Shown: positions 7,102 to 14,593 of the stretch, piece after piece
Layout of the letters: each line of letters opens with the position of its first letter
How positions within the stretch are numbered: position 1 is the first letter of the stretch
Assembly (NCBI GenBank): GCA_022844575.1
Contig: JALHLL010000039.1
Coordinates: forward strand, 1-18,705
From: a bacterium
GTDB taxonomy: Bacteria; Bacteroidota; Ignavibacteria; Kapaibacteriales; UBA961
Direction of reading: 5' to 3'
Length of the DNA stretch: 18,705 bases
Notes under the pieces: generated by a model
Told to the model about the DNA's origin: nothing
What the model saw: the letters and a program-made list of their open reading frames with translations, nothing else
Database searches by the model: none
Translations under genes and position numbers: made by a program

Positions 7102-8568
7102 ATGGAAAAAACAAAAAGCGAACAGAAGACACTTCTACCTACATTGGGCTTATATACAACAATTACATTGGTTGTTGGTGCAGTAATAGGGTCGGGAATT
7201 TTTGCCAAGCCGGCTGTAATGGCTGATAAACTCGGTTCTCCTGAACTGATTATTATTATATGGATTGCCGCAGGGATTATCACCTTATTTGGTGCATTAA
7301 CAAATGCCGAAGTTTCTTCCATGATGCCGGCAACGGGCGGGCAGTATGTTTTCTTTCGCGAAATGTATGGCGACTTTTACGCCTATTTGTACGGTTGGTC
7401 AATGTTTATTGTGGTACAATCCGCTTCCATAGCAGCAATTACCTATATCTTTTCCATAGCTGCGGATCAATTTCTTCACCTGCCGCATTTGTCACAAACA
7501 GCGGAAGCCTTCGCAATTCATATACCCCTTGTAGGTGATATTAATCCCCTTAAGGATATAGGAATTAAGATGCTGACGATAGGAACAATCATAGCACTAA
7601 GTATTGTTAACTATATAGGAGTTCGTTTAGGCGGTTTTGTTCAAGCCGTATTTACAACATTAAAAGTTGTGGCAATTATGACTGTTGTATTGCTTGCTTT
7701 TACGATAGGCGATGGGCTTTTTTCCAATTTTACAACCGATACATCACTACCAATGGAAACGGGGCTCTTTGCCGGAATTATAGGGGCATTGACTGCCACT
7801 TTTTGGGCTTATGACGGTTGGAATAATATAACGTATATAGCCGGCGAGGTGAAAAATCCGCAGAGAAATATTCCGCGAAGCTTACTCTTGGGAACGGTTA
7901 TCATTATGGCTGTGTATGTTGTTTTCAATTTGGCAATTATGTATGTATTGCCTATTGACGGTATGCGCGGTCAGGAACTTGTTGCTGTTAATGCTACGGA
8001 AGCCATATTTAGTAAAATAGATCCTACATGGGCGGCCTTAGGATTCGGTTTTATTACAATGTCCATTATGATATCAACATTCGGTACATCGAATGGTACG
8101 ATTATGGTAACGGCACGTTTATATTTTGCAATGGCGCGTAATAATCTGTTTTTTAAGCCGATGGGCGATTTGCATACGGAATACCTTACTCCGCATAAAT
8201 CGCTTGCAATTCAGGCGGTATGGTCAAGTGTACTTGTTCTATCAGGTACATTCGATATGTTAACGGATATGCTTGTGTTCGTACAATGGATAGCATACGC
8301 TATGGGGGCATATGGTGTTTTTATTCTACGCAAGAAAATGCCCGATGTACCACGTCCCTATAAAGTATGGGGATACCCCTATATACCTGCCATATTTGTT
8401 ATATTTGCGTCCGCATTTGTAGTTTTGATACTATATAATGACATAAGCGGGTACGCAAGTGGTAAGACACCCTTTATCAATTCGGTCTTCGGTCTGCTCC
8501 TTGTTGCTACAGGGGTGCCATTGTATCTGCGTTTCAAAAATAAACCTCATAATATAGAAAGCATATAA
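7102..8568 (+). CDS. APC-superfamily amino-acid permease
   Basis: A 488-residue inner-membrane transporter, about 12 transmembrane helices. Family signatures: GAVIGSGIF (26-34), the helix-1 unwound segment that binds the amino-acid backbone; MPATGGQYVFF after helix 2; and FWAYDGWNNITYIAGEVKNP in helix 6, the gating and substrate segment of LAT-like and APA-like members. This matches secondary amino-acid transporters (proton symport or exchange). The exact substrate cannot be read from sequence. The C-terminal part includes RRPYKVWG-like PRPYKVWGYPYIPA, also usual for the family. A 195-bp gap upstream probably holds its promoter. The histidine-kinase gene starts 34 bases after its stop, suggesting co-transcription. 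Confidence 0.92.
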   Translation: MEKTKSEQKTLLPTLGLYTTITLVVGAVIGSGIFAKPAVMADKLGSPELIIIIWIAAGIITLFGALTNAEVSSMMPATGGQYVFFREMYGDFYAYLYGWSMFIVVQSASIAAITYIFSIAADQFLHLPHLSQTAEAFAIHIPLVGDINPLKDIGIKMLTIGTIIALSIVNYIGVRLGGFVQAVFTTLKVVAIMTVVLLAFTIGDGLFSNFTTDTSLPMETGLFAGIIGALTATFWAYDGWNNITYIAGEVKNPQRNIPRSLLLGTVIIMAVYVVFNLAIMYVLPIDGMRGQELVAVNATEAIFSKIDPTWAALGFGFITMSIMISTFGTSNGTIMVTARLYFAMARNNLFFKPMGDLHTEYLTPHKSLAIQAVWSSVLVLSGTFDMLTDMLVFVQWIAYAMGAYGVFILRKKMPDVPRPYKVWGYPYIPAIFVIFASAFVVLILYNDISGYASGKTPFINSVFGLLLVATGVPLYLRFKNKPHNIESI

Positions 8569-8602
8569 TACAGCTTTTATTTCAAATACTAACCCTGCAT
8601 TC

Positions 8603-9820
8603 ATGAGCGATACAACACAAACCTCTCATCGTCCTACCTTATTGTTTATTGATGACGAAAGGGATTTCCTTACAACGTTGAACGATTATTTCGGTCAATT
8701 TGCCGATGTCTTTACAACGGATAATGTTGAGGATGGTTTCGCTTTGGCAAAGTCAAAACAGCCGGATGTTATAATAAGTGATTTGCGATTGGGTGAAGGT
8801 CTAAACGGTATTGAATTTTTGGAAAAAACGATTGAACTTTCTCCGGAATCAGAGAGGATACTGATAACGGCATATGGTGATATACATAGTATGATATCGG
8901 CAATAAATAGAGCCCGTTTATCATATTATTTGAATAAACCGGTTGACTTCTATCAGTTGAAGATGGCAGTTCATCAGTTGGCGGATGTAACGCATTTAAG
9001 ACGACAGAACAATGAACTGCTCAATACATTACGTACTACCAATCTTGAACTCGCCGAAACTGTTGAAGTAAGAAATGAAGAACTGAAACAGGCATATTCT
9101 CATTTGCAGGAATTACAGAAAACCCGCGAACAAATGGTGCGTACAGCAGTGCATGACCTGAAAACACCAATAGGCAATTTGGAACTTGTATTGAATGAAT
9201 TTGAACGCGGCGGTTATGAGGATGAAGATTTTAAAGAGCTCGTATCCATTGCACGAACAAGTACGGCAATTATGCGAACGCTTGTGGAGGATATGCTGAC
9301 AGTAGCGGTAATGAGTCAACCGCAATTCGGTCTAACGGAGGATATATGCAATTTGTATGAATTTTTCATGCTTGTTATTGAACCCTTCTACAAAACGGCT
9401 GCAAATAAGAATATTACACTTTCAGCCGAAATTCCCTCGGATTTACCGGATGTTATGATTGATCCGGCGCAGTTGCGTCAATTAGCGTTAAACCTTATTT
9501 CCAATGCTATTAAATATACACCGAATGGTGGCAAAATATCTATAAAAACAGCGTTTCATGATAGTGTTTTGGTTTTCACCGTTTCCGATACTGGGCTTGG
9601 TATGACGCCTGAAGATAAACGAAACGCCTTCCAAGAATTCAGGAAACTTTCGGCAAGACCGACCGGAAATGAATCAAGTACGGGGCTTGGTTTATTTATT
9701 GTTAAAAAAGTAGTGGATATGTATCATGGAACAATTGATATATTTAGTGAGGGGCAGGGGAAAGGAACTACCTTCGCCGTTACGCTTTACTTAAAACCTG
9801 TAATTGATGAGTTCGAGTAA
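8603..9820 (+). CDS. Response regulator-histidine kinase fusion (REC-HisKA-HATPase)
   Basis: A 405-residue soluble signalling protein. Residues 12-130 form a receiver domain with the acidic pair D17-D18, phospho-acceptor D60 (IISDLRL), T89 and K112. A coiled-coil linker (about 130-178) leads to a HisKA dimerisation domain with H184 in TAVHDLKTP. The catalytic ATPase domain has N297/N301 in NLISNAIKYTPN, G1 box D329-TGLGM, and G2 box TGLGL (360-364). All residues needed for phosphotransfer are present. There is no membrane segment or separate sensor domain, so its input is probably a phosphate on the N-terminal receiver. No separate regulator lies beside it. Its closeness to the amino-acid permease hints at linked control, which is inference. 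Confidence 0.93.
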   Translation: MSDTTQTSHRPTLLFIDDERDFLTTLNDYFGQFADVFTTDNVEDGFALAKSKQPDVIISDLRLGEGLNGIEFLEKTIELSPESERILITAYGDIHSMISAINRARLSYYLNKPVDFYQLKMAVHQLADVTHLRRQNNELLNTLRTTNLELAETVEVRNEELKQAYSHLQELQKTREQMVRTAVHDLKTPIGNLELVLNEFERGGYEDEDFKELVSIARTSTAIMRTLVEDMLTVAVMSQPQFGLTEDICNLYEFFMLVIEPFYKTAANKNITLSAEIPSDLPDVMIDPAQLRQLALNLISNAIKYTPNGGKISIKTAFHDSVLVFTVSDTGLGMTPEDKRNAFQEFRKLSARPTGNESSTGLGLFIVKKVVDMYHGTIDIFSEGQGKGTTFAVTLYLKPVIDEFE

Positions 9821-9917
9821 ATAAGAAATCAAGAGACGAGCCAAATAATATCTCTATTCTTAAATTAATACCACATCTCTACCCTTCCTTACGGACCGTA
9901 CAACAAAGGTAGCTATT

Positions 9918-9943
9918 ACGTAATTTTTACGTGGTATAATCAT
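9918..9943 (+). promoter_or_regulatory. Dyad plus TATAAT box, module 1
   Basis: ACGTAA-TTT-TTACGT (9918-9932) is a perfect 6-bp inverted repeat with a 3-base centre, followed by TATAAT at 9935-9940. The 24 bp from 9920 match those from 9980 at 20 positions. No consensus -35 box is visible at the usual spacing. A regulator-controlled promoter is an inference. Confidence 0.5.
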
Positions 9944-9979
9944 TTTGTACGAAGATGTTCTTGCTTACACCAATAACAG

Positions 9980-10003
9980 GTAATTGTTACATGTTATAAT
10001 AAT
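9980..10003 (+). promoter_or_regulatory. Dyad plus TATAAT box, module 2
   Basis: GTAA-TTG-TTAC (9980-9990) followed by TATAAT at 9995-10000, exactly 60 bp downstream of the matching bases of module 1. The dyad arms are shorter than in module 1. The spacing and order of dyad and TATAAT box are the same in both. Confidence 0.5.
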
Positions 10004-10316
10004 GAGCTTGTGCTTTGTTCATCTTCTGCTATTATGCACGGCGTATAGCTTCATTGAAACATTCTATTGAATTGTCAATCTGAAAGAACAACAAATAATG
10101 ATGCCCAAGTTTATTATATGTTTCGATTTTATAGCTCAACGATTTTTGTGACGTGATTTTTTTCCAAAGTAAGAGAAGCTGATGGTGTAATATCTTGTAT
10201 TTTTTGAGGTTATAGCAGATTTTCTATGGATTGTGAACTCGGATGTAGCAACAATAAAAATTCATGGAAAACTTTTCTATAATGAACATCACATATACTG
10301 TTAATTACTTTGAATG

Positions 10317-10357
10317 CAAAAACAAAAAGCACCTTTGTCTAAAAAACAAAGGTGCTT
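10317..10357 (-). terminator. Intrinsic terminator of the acyltransferase gene
   Basis: 12-bp perfect stem (10327-10338 with 10346-10357), 7-base loop. In the minus direction it is followed by TTTTTGTTTTT. It lies 30 bases beyond the stop codon of the minus-strand acyltransferase gene. Confidence 0.9.
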
Positions 10358-10387
10358 CCAAATTAAGAATACTCGTTTATATAGATA

Positions 10388-11563
10388 TTATAAACCCATC
10401 AAGAACAAATATGTAATAATTGTTCTGATACCATACTGTAAAACTTTTCTTGAACGACCTGTTGCCTTCAAGTGAATATGATGACCGAGAACTATAAGCC
10501 CCAATGTTGATCCGATAACGGCAAAAGCCGCCAATAACCCGAACTGAAGTGAGGTTTGTTTTGCATAAAAAGTTGCTAATCCATATGACCAAGGAGTACC
10601 GAAAATGATAAAAAGATGAATCATATAAATCGGTAAGGATTTCCCGCTAAAGAATACAAACGATTCTCTCCATACATGAAGTTTGTCAACAAGAACAGCA
10701 CAGAATGAAAAGAAGAGTAATACAAACCCTATTCTTGAAAACATCATTGTCGGACTCATCGGCCCCGGTATAGTATTATTCAGGAAGAGCGTAAACAACA
10801 ATTCACATAATAAAGCTATGAATAAGAAGGCAACACCGAAAATTATACCTTTTCTTTTTATGGCTGTCGTACGCTCACTCAATTCAAAACGTTCCAAATA
10901 TGCACCAATGGCAACACCCATAAAAAGGAAGCCACTATAAGGAAATATCGGAAATAATGAGCCATTAGCAAATGAAACGTAGTTAGATAAAGCAAGTGGT
11001 AAATAATTATGTAATGGGAAAGCATGAACAATTGGTGATACAACAATAGTTCCCATTGCGATAATAGCGGATGTTGTGCCAAGTGTTCTATTCGATCGCG
11101 TGAAAAACGCAGAGAATAAAAGAAGTAAAAGAGAAACTCCCGTTAACTGAAGAATGTTAACTTGCAAAACATAATGCCATGCTTGTTGTGTAACAAATGG
11201 CAAATCAACTATTCTGCTAGCCGGAAACATCATAAGATATCCGAGCCCGAGAATCGTTAAAGCCCAACTCAACCGTCTTTGTTTTGTTGTTCGCTTTAAA
11301 GTACCATCCGAGTTTCTTTTTAATACAAAAACGTGTACGGCTCCCGAAACCATTAAAAATATCGGTGCAGTCAGTCCACGTACATAAGTCCAAATATTCC
11401 AAGGAAAGATATTGACATCAAGTATGGAAGGCGAAACGAGAGTATCCAAAGTATGACCCTGCATCATCATTATCATGGCGATAAATCGTGCTAAGTCAAG
11501 CGCATATAAACGTTTTTCAGATTGTATCGAAGTTGACGTTGAACTACTACTGTGGGAGTCCAA
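10388..11563 (-). CDS. Multi-pass membrane acyltransferase, DUF1624/HGSNAT-like
   Basis: A 391-residue integral membrane protein with about ten hydrophobic helices. The N-terminus reads RLYALDLARFIAMIMMMQGH (18-37) followed by a W..YVRGLTAPIFLMVSGAVH stretch. This is the pattern of bacterial DUF1624 / heparan-alpha-glucosaminide N-acetyltransferase-like and acyltransferase-3 proteins, which move acyl groups across or at the membrane onto sugars; H37 is the candidate catalytic histidine. The acceptor is unknown. The start appears to be TTG at 11563: AGAAGG lies eight bases upstream, the frame is closed by a stop five codons before it, and the next ATG would cut into the first conserved helix. 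The first ~16 residues are Ser/Thr-rich. Single-gene unit closed by its own terminator. Confidence 0.8.
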   Translation of the reverse strand: MDSHSSSSTSTSIQSEKRLYALDLARFIAMIMMMQGHTLDTLVSPSILDVNIFPWNIWTYVRGLTAPIFLMVSGAVHVFVLKRNSDGTLKRTTKQRRLSWALTILGLGYLMMFPASRIVDLPFVTQQAWHYVLQVNILQLTGVSLLLLLFSAFFTRSNRTLGTTSAIIAMGTIVVSPIVHAFPLHNYLPLALSNYVSFANGSLFPIFPYSGFLFMGVAIGAYLERFELSERTTAIKRKGIIFGVAFLFIALLCELLFTLFLNNTIPGPMSPTMMFSRIGFVLLFFSFCAVLVDKLHVWRESFVFFSGKSLPIYMIHLFIIFGTPWSYGLATFYAKQTSLQFGLLAAFAVIGSTLGLIVLGHHIHLKATGRSRKVLQYGIRTIITYLFLMGL

Positions 11564-11683
11564 GGATTGAACCTTCTGCTAATTTTACAAGTGTATTCTT
11601 ACAAAATTGCAGACTGTTTTTGAGCTTTCCAACTTAATTCTTTTTCATTATTCGCCCGGCTCAAAATTTGCCTTAACATTCAG

Positions 11684-12277
11684 TTAGGTATATAGCTTAT
11701 AAAGAGAATGTTCTTGTATGTAATCAGCGATTTGTTTTGGCACAAAAGCATCTATAGTTTCATTATGTTGAACTCGGCTTCTAATCATGCTTGAAGACAA
11801 ATCAGAGACCTCAACACTTAAACTTTTTATAGAATTTGATTCCGGAAATAGTTGTTTTATTGTTTCAAAACCGCCAAAGCCATACCTTTCAGCGATGAGA
11901 ATTTCGGCGTAGTTCAGAATCTGAGTATAATCTTTCCATTCTGAAAACCTTTTTGCTTGATCGCCGCCGATAATCAGATATAAAGTATCGTCGGTGTATA
12001 TGTCTTTTAATTCCCTTATCGTTTCGATAGTATAAGAAACACCGCCACGACGTATCTCTCTGTCGTCAATCACAATATCAGGAGAACGGAAAACAAGAGT
12101 AAGCATTTCCAATCTGTTCTTATCATCAATTAATAATTCCTTGCTTTTGAAAGGTGAGAGTGAGCAGGGGATAATGTGAACTATTGCAGGAGCATATTGT
12201 TCGATAAATTTTTCAATAATATGACAATGCACATTATGAAGAGGATTGAATGTACCGCCGAAAATTCCAATATTCAT
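11684..12277 (-). CDS. nadD: Nicotinate-nucleotide adenylyltransferase
   Basis: A 197-residue cytoplasmic enzyme that joins nicotinate mononucleotide and ATP to give deamido-NAD, in NAD synthesis. It has GIFGGTFNPLHNVH at the N-terminus (4-17), the nucleotidylyltransferase 'HxGH' region. It also has IIGGDQAKRFSEWKDY, a typical NadD segment, and SSSMIRSRV near the C-terminus, matching the ISSTxIR phosphate-binding motif. The length is normal. Odd: the glycine of HxGH is valine (H14-N-V-H17, codon GTG), and the usual Thr of ISSTxIR is Met. No ribosome binding site is visible, and the nuoF terminator hairpin ends only 12 bases before the ATG. Start is fixed by the conserved N-terminus. Confidence 0.93.
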   Translation of the reverse strand: MNIGIFGGTFNPLHNVHCHIIEKFIEQYAPAIVHIIPCSLSPFKSKELLIDDKNRLEMLTLVFRSPDIVIDDREIRRGGVSYTIETIRELKDIYTDDTLYLIIGGDQAKRFSEWKDYTQILNYAEILIAERYGFGGFETIKQLFPESNSIKSLSVEVSDLSSSMIRSRVQHNETIDAFVPKQIADYIQEHSLYKLYT

Positions 12278-12318
12278 ATTCTAAAAAGAAAAACCTGATG
12301 AAAAAATCATCAGGTTTT
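12278..12318 (-). terminator. Intrinsic terminator of nuoF, abutting nadD
   Basis: 12-bp perfect stem (12290-12301 with 12307-12318), five-base loop. In the minus direction it is followed by TTTTTCTTTTTAG, which runs almost into the nadD start codon. It begins 24 bases past the nuoF stop. Confidence 0.92.
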
Positions 12319-12342
12319 GAAAAAAGTGAAACTTATGAGTAA

Positions 12343-13671
12343 TTAGTTGAGAACAACCAAATCCTCAACAGTATTTTTTCTTCCATGTACAACATTCATC
12401 GAAAGAAACTCGCGGCTCGGCTTAACTTTTTTCTCAAATTCAGCACGGAAAAGTTTTATGAATCCGCGAACAGGCCATGCAGCTGCATCACCTAAAGCAC
12501 AGATCGTATTGCCTTCAATATTTCCGGCTACTGAATAGAGTAAATCAATGTCTTTCATTGTCGCATCGCCATGGTCAAGACGGTGAAGTATTTTTTCCAT
12601 CCATCCGCAACCTTCTCGGCATGGGGTACATTGTCCGCATGATTCATGATGATAAAAACGGGTTATTCTTAAAAGCATTTTTACCAAATCGGTATCTTCA
12701 TCCATAACCATAATACCCGCTGTGCCGATATATGAACCGTGTATTCTTAACGACTCATTATCCATGCGTACACCTTCTATACTATCTCCCCTTAGCGGAG
12801 GCATTGAACTACCGCCGGGAATAATCGCCTTAATTTTTTTATTGCCCGGTACACCGCCGCAAATATCGTATATGATTTCCGTTAACAGAGTACCTGTCGG
12901 TAATTCATAAACGCCGGGTTTATTTACATGTCCGCTGATGCCGTAAAGTATAGTGCCGGGGTGCTTTTCCGCACCAATTTTGGAATATGCCTCCGCACCG
13001 ATTTTTATAATAGGGGGAACTGTTGCCAAAGTTTCAACATTATTAATAGTTGTCGGCATACCCCATAACCCTTTTTGGGCAGGAAACGGTGGTTTGAATC
13101 GGGGATAAGCCCTATCGCCTTCCAGAGAGTTCATAAGCGAGGTTTCTTCGCCGCATATATATGCACCTGCGCCTTTGTGCACATAAATATCTAAGGAATA
13201 GTCGTTTCCGAAAGTTTGTTTCATCCTTTCGCCGATCATTCCTTTTGCATATGCTTCTTGTACGGCTGCTTCCATCATATCAACCCATTTATGATATTCG
13301 CCGCGGATGTAAATATATGCTTTGCAAATACCCATAGCATAGCCCGCAATCATAATACCTTCGATAAGTTGATGAGGGTTATACTCGAATATTTGACGGT
13401 CTTTGAAAGAACCGGGTTCCGATTCATCACCGTTAATTGCTAAGTACTTCGGTTTATCATTACCTTTCGGCATGAAACTCCATTTCAGCCCGGTTGAAAA
13501 GCATGCACCGCCCCTCCCGCGAAGCCCCGATTTTTTGACTTCGTTAATTACTTCATCTGATGTCATTTTTACAACTTGGCGGTATGCATCATAGCCGCCA
13601 TTTGCAGTATAAACATCTATTTTATGAAGATTAGGAATCTGTGGTAGAACAAGATGTGGAATGCTGTACAT
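12343..13671 (-). CDS. nuoF: NADH-quinone oxidoreductase subunit F
   Basis: A 442-residue peripheral subunit of respiratory complex I that binds NADH, FMN and 4Fe-4S cluster N3 on the cytoplasmic arm. The glycine-rich NADH/FMN region is G49-L-R-G-R-G-G55 with K64 and LAINGDESEPG. The second nucleotide segment is GAGAYICGEETSLMNSLEG (168-186). The N3 ligands are C345, C348 and C351 (ESCGQCTPCREG) and C391. Full length and intact. Start ATG has AGGG seven bases upstream. Odd: it stands alone, with no nuoE or nuoG next to it, on the strand opposite nuoL/nuoM about 2.8 kb away. It has its own upstream gap and its own terminator. Confidence 0.97.
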   Translation of the reverse strand: MYSIPHLVLPQIPNLHKIDVYTANGGYDAYRQVVKMTSDEVINEVKKSGLRGRGGACFSTGLKWSFMPKGNDKPKYLAINGDESEPGSFKDRQIFEYNPHQLIEGIMIAGYAMGICKAYIYIRGEYHKWVDMMEAAVQEAYAKGMIGERMKQTFGNDYSLDIYVHKGAGAYICGEETSLMNSLEGDRAYPRFKPPFPAQKGLWGMPTTINNVETLATVPPIIKIGAEAYSKIGAEKHPGTILYGISGHVNKPGVYELPTGTLLTEIIYDICGGVPGNKKIKAIIPGGSSMPPLRGDSIEGVRMDNESLRIHGSYIGTAGIMVMDEDTDLVKMLLRITRFYHHESCGQCTPCREGCGWMEKILHRLDHGDATMKDIDLLYSVAGNIEGNTICALGDAAAWPVRGFIKLFRAEFEKKVKPSREFLSMNVVHGRKNTVEDLVVLN

Positions 13672-13763
13672 ACGTTTGCCCTGCTATACGATTAACAATG
13701 TCAGCAAAAATACGAGAGAAACAAGAAACGGAAGAAAACCTATGGAAGAAAGCAGTGCAAACT

Positions 13764-13811
13764 ATAAAAAAAATGCGCTCTTTGTATATCCATTATAAAG
13801 GCAAAGAGCGC
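13764..13811 (-). terminator. Intrinsic terminator of the VOC gene
   Basis: 10-bp perfect stem GCGCTCTTTG (13775-13784) with 13802-13811, 17-base loop. In the minus direction it is followed by a run of eight T (13766-13773). It starts 8 bases past the stop of the minus-strand VOC gene and separates it from nuoF. Confidence 0.9.
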
Positions 13812-13819
13812 GATGTAAA

Positions 13820-14203
13820 TTACATTTGTTTAAAGGCATGCAAGCCGATTTTATTACCTTCAGAATCCGTAAAAATGGCTATGTGACCCAAGTCTCTCGG
13901 TAATTCCATCTTCGGCATTACAACCGAACCACCCGCTTTTACAGCTCTTTCGAGCATTGGGCTTACATCAGCACCGGCATTAAGATAGATGAGAGTACCA
14001 TTAGTTGATGGCAAATACCCTTCTGATTTAATAATAGCCCCACCGACACCGCCTTCATATTCATGTGGCAAAATTGCCATTTGCATGATACCCTCCTCCA
14101 TATCGGAGATGGTAAGTGTAGTATCATACAGTGAATTGTAAAATTTGACTGCTCTGTCAAAATCCTCTGTCGGAATTTCAAACCAGTTTAACGCATTTTT
14201 CAT
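13820..14203 (-). CDS. VOC-family (glyoxalase/bleomycin resistance-like) protein
   Basis: A 127-residue soluble protein made of the two beta-alpha-beta-beta-beta units of the vicinal oxygen chelate fold. It opens with NALNWFEIPTEDFDRAVKFY, contains GGVGGAIIKSEGY in the middle, and ends with GHIAIFTDSEGNKIGLHAF, all typical of small uncharacterised bacterial members. E9 and H107 sit at positions that often bind metal. The substrate is unknown. The start is the ATG at 14203, which has AAAGGA eight bases upstream. The frame is open further back to 14338, but that part looks like non-coding leader and is not conserved-looking. Divergent from the CADD gene across about 390 bp. Confidence 0.85.
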   Translation of the reverse strand: MKNALNWFEIPTEDFDRAVKFYNSLYDTTLTISDMEEGIMQMAILPHEYEGGVGGAIIKSEGYLPSTNGTLIYLNAGADVSPMLERAVKAGGSVVMPKMELPRDLGHIAIFTDSEGNKIGLHAFKQM

Positions 14204-14281
14204 AAAGTTTTTCCTTTTATAAGATTTGATAGATACATCTTCATTGCGCACTGAAGACATTTCAAAACTAAATTGGCAGTA

Positions 14282-14297
14282 TGACAACAGTGTGTCA
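14282..14297. promoter_or_regulatory. Inverted repeat upstream of the VOC gene
   Basis: TGACA (14282-14286) and TGTCA (14293-14297) around a 6-base centre, about 80 bp upstream of the VOC start. It could be a dimeric regulator site; short arms make chance possible. Confidence 0.25.
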
Positions 14298-14486
14298 GTA
14301 TAGTGCCTGATGAAGATGTGTGTATAAATCTTGTACACCTAAGGGAGCTGAATGGAGAGCAATGCTTACCATGAAAATCGGTCGGGGAGGGGAAGTTGGC
14401 GAATCGTTCTACCTATTCATTGTAGAGCTTTGTACGTAACATGTATATCTTACAAAAACTTAAACAAACTTTAATAATGAACTTAT

Positions 14487-14501
14487 ATGCGATATACGCA
14501 T
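14487..14501. promoter_or_regulatory. Inverted repeat upstream of the CADD gene
   Basis: ATGCG-ATATA-CGCAT, perfect 5-bp arms around five A/T bases, 92 bp before the CADD start. Candidate operator only. Confidence 0.25.
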
Positions 14502-14593
14502 TTTGATAGCTTTCTTCTTCCTTAATTTCATCAATTACGCTATTTTTGCACAGATTTATTATGTGTCATTAATTCAACCGTAGGAGAAGTGTT

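Larger units (their letters stand above)
9821..10387. other. 567-bp gene-free region with tandem dyad/TATAAT modules
   Basis: No convincing coding sequence; the longest plus-strand start-to-stop stretches downstream of the TATAAT motifs are under 20 codons (for example from 10098). It contains two near-identical dyad plus TATAAT modules (9918-10003), an unassigned AT-rich stretch (about 10004-10316), and the terminator of the minus-strand acyltransferase gene (10317-10357). Confidence 0.75.

Noticed and set aside
10098..10151. 17-codon open frame downstream of the tandem TATAAT modules
   Set aside because: Very short, with no ribosome binding site and no recognisable pattern; cannot be supported as a gene.
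11555..11580. tRNA-like T-arm sequence (GGTTCAATCC, minus strand)
   Set aside because: The T-stem does not pair properly, and there is no anticodon arm, D-arm or acceptor stem around it; it is the start region of the acyltransferase gene.
11617..11667. Terminator for nadD (TTTTGAGC...GCTCAAAA)
   Set aside because: Stem of only 8 bp with a loop over 30 bases, and no T-run in the minus direction.
13641..13886. Plus-strand 81-codon open frame between nuoF and the VOC gene
   Set aside because: It overlaps both genes in antisense and reads through the VOC terminator hairpin; a shadow frame.
14204..14338. Longer N-terminus of the VOC protein
   Set aside because: The ATG at 14203 has a good ribosome binding site and gives the normal family length; the extension has no family resemblance and covers a candidate operator.
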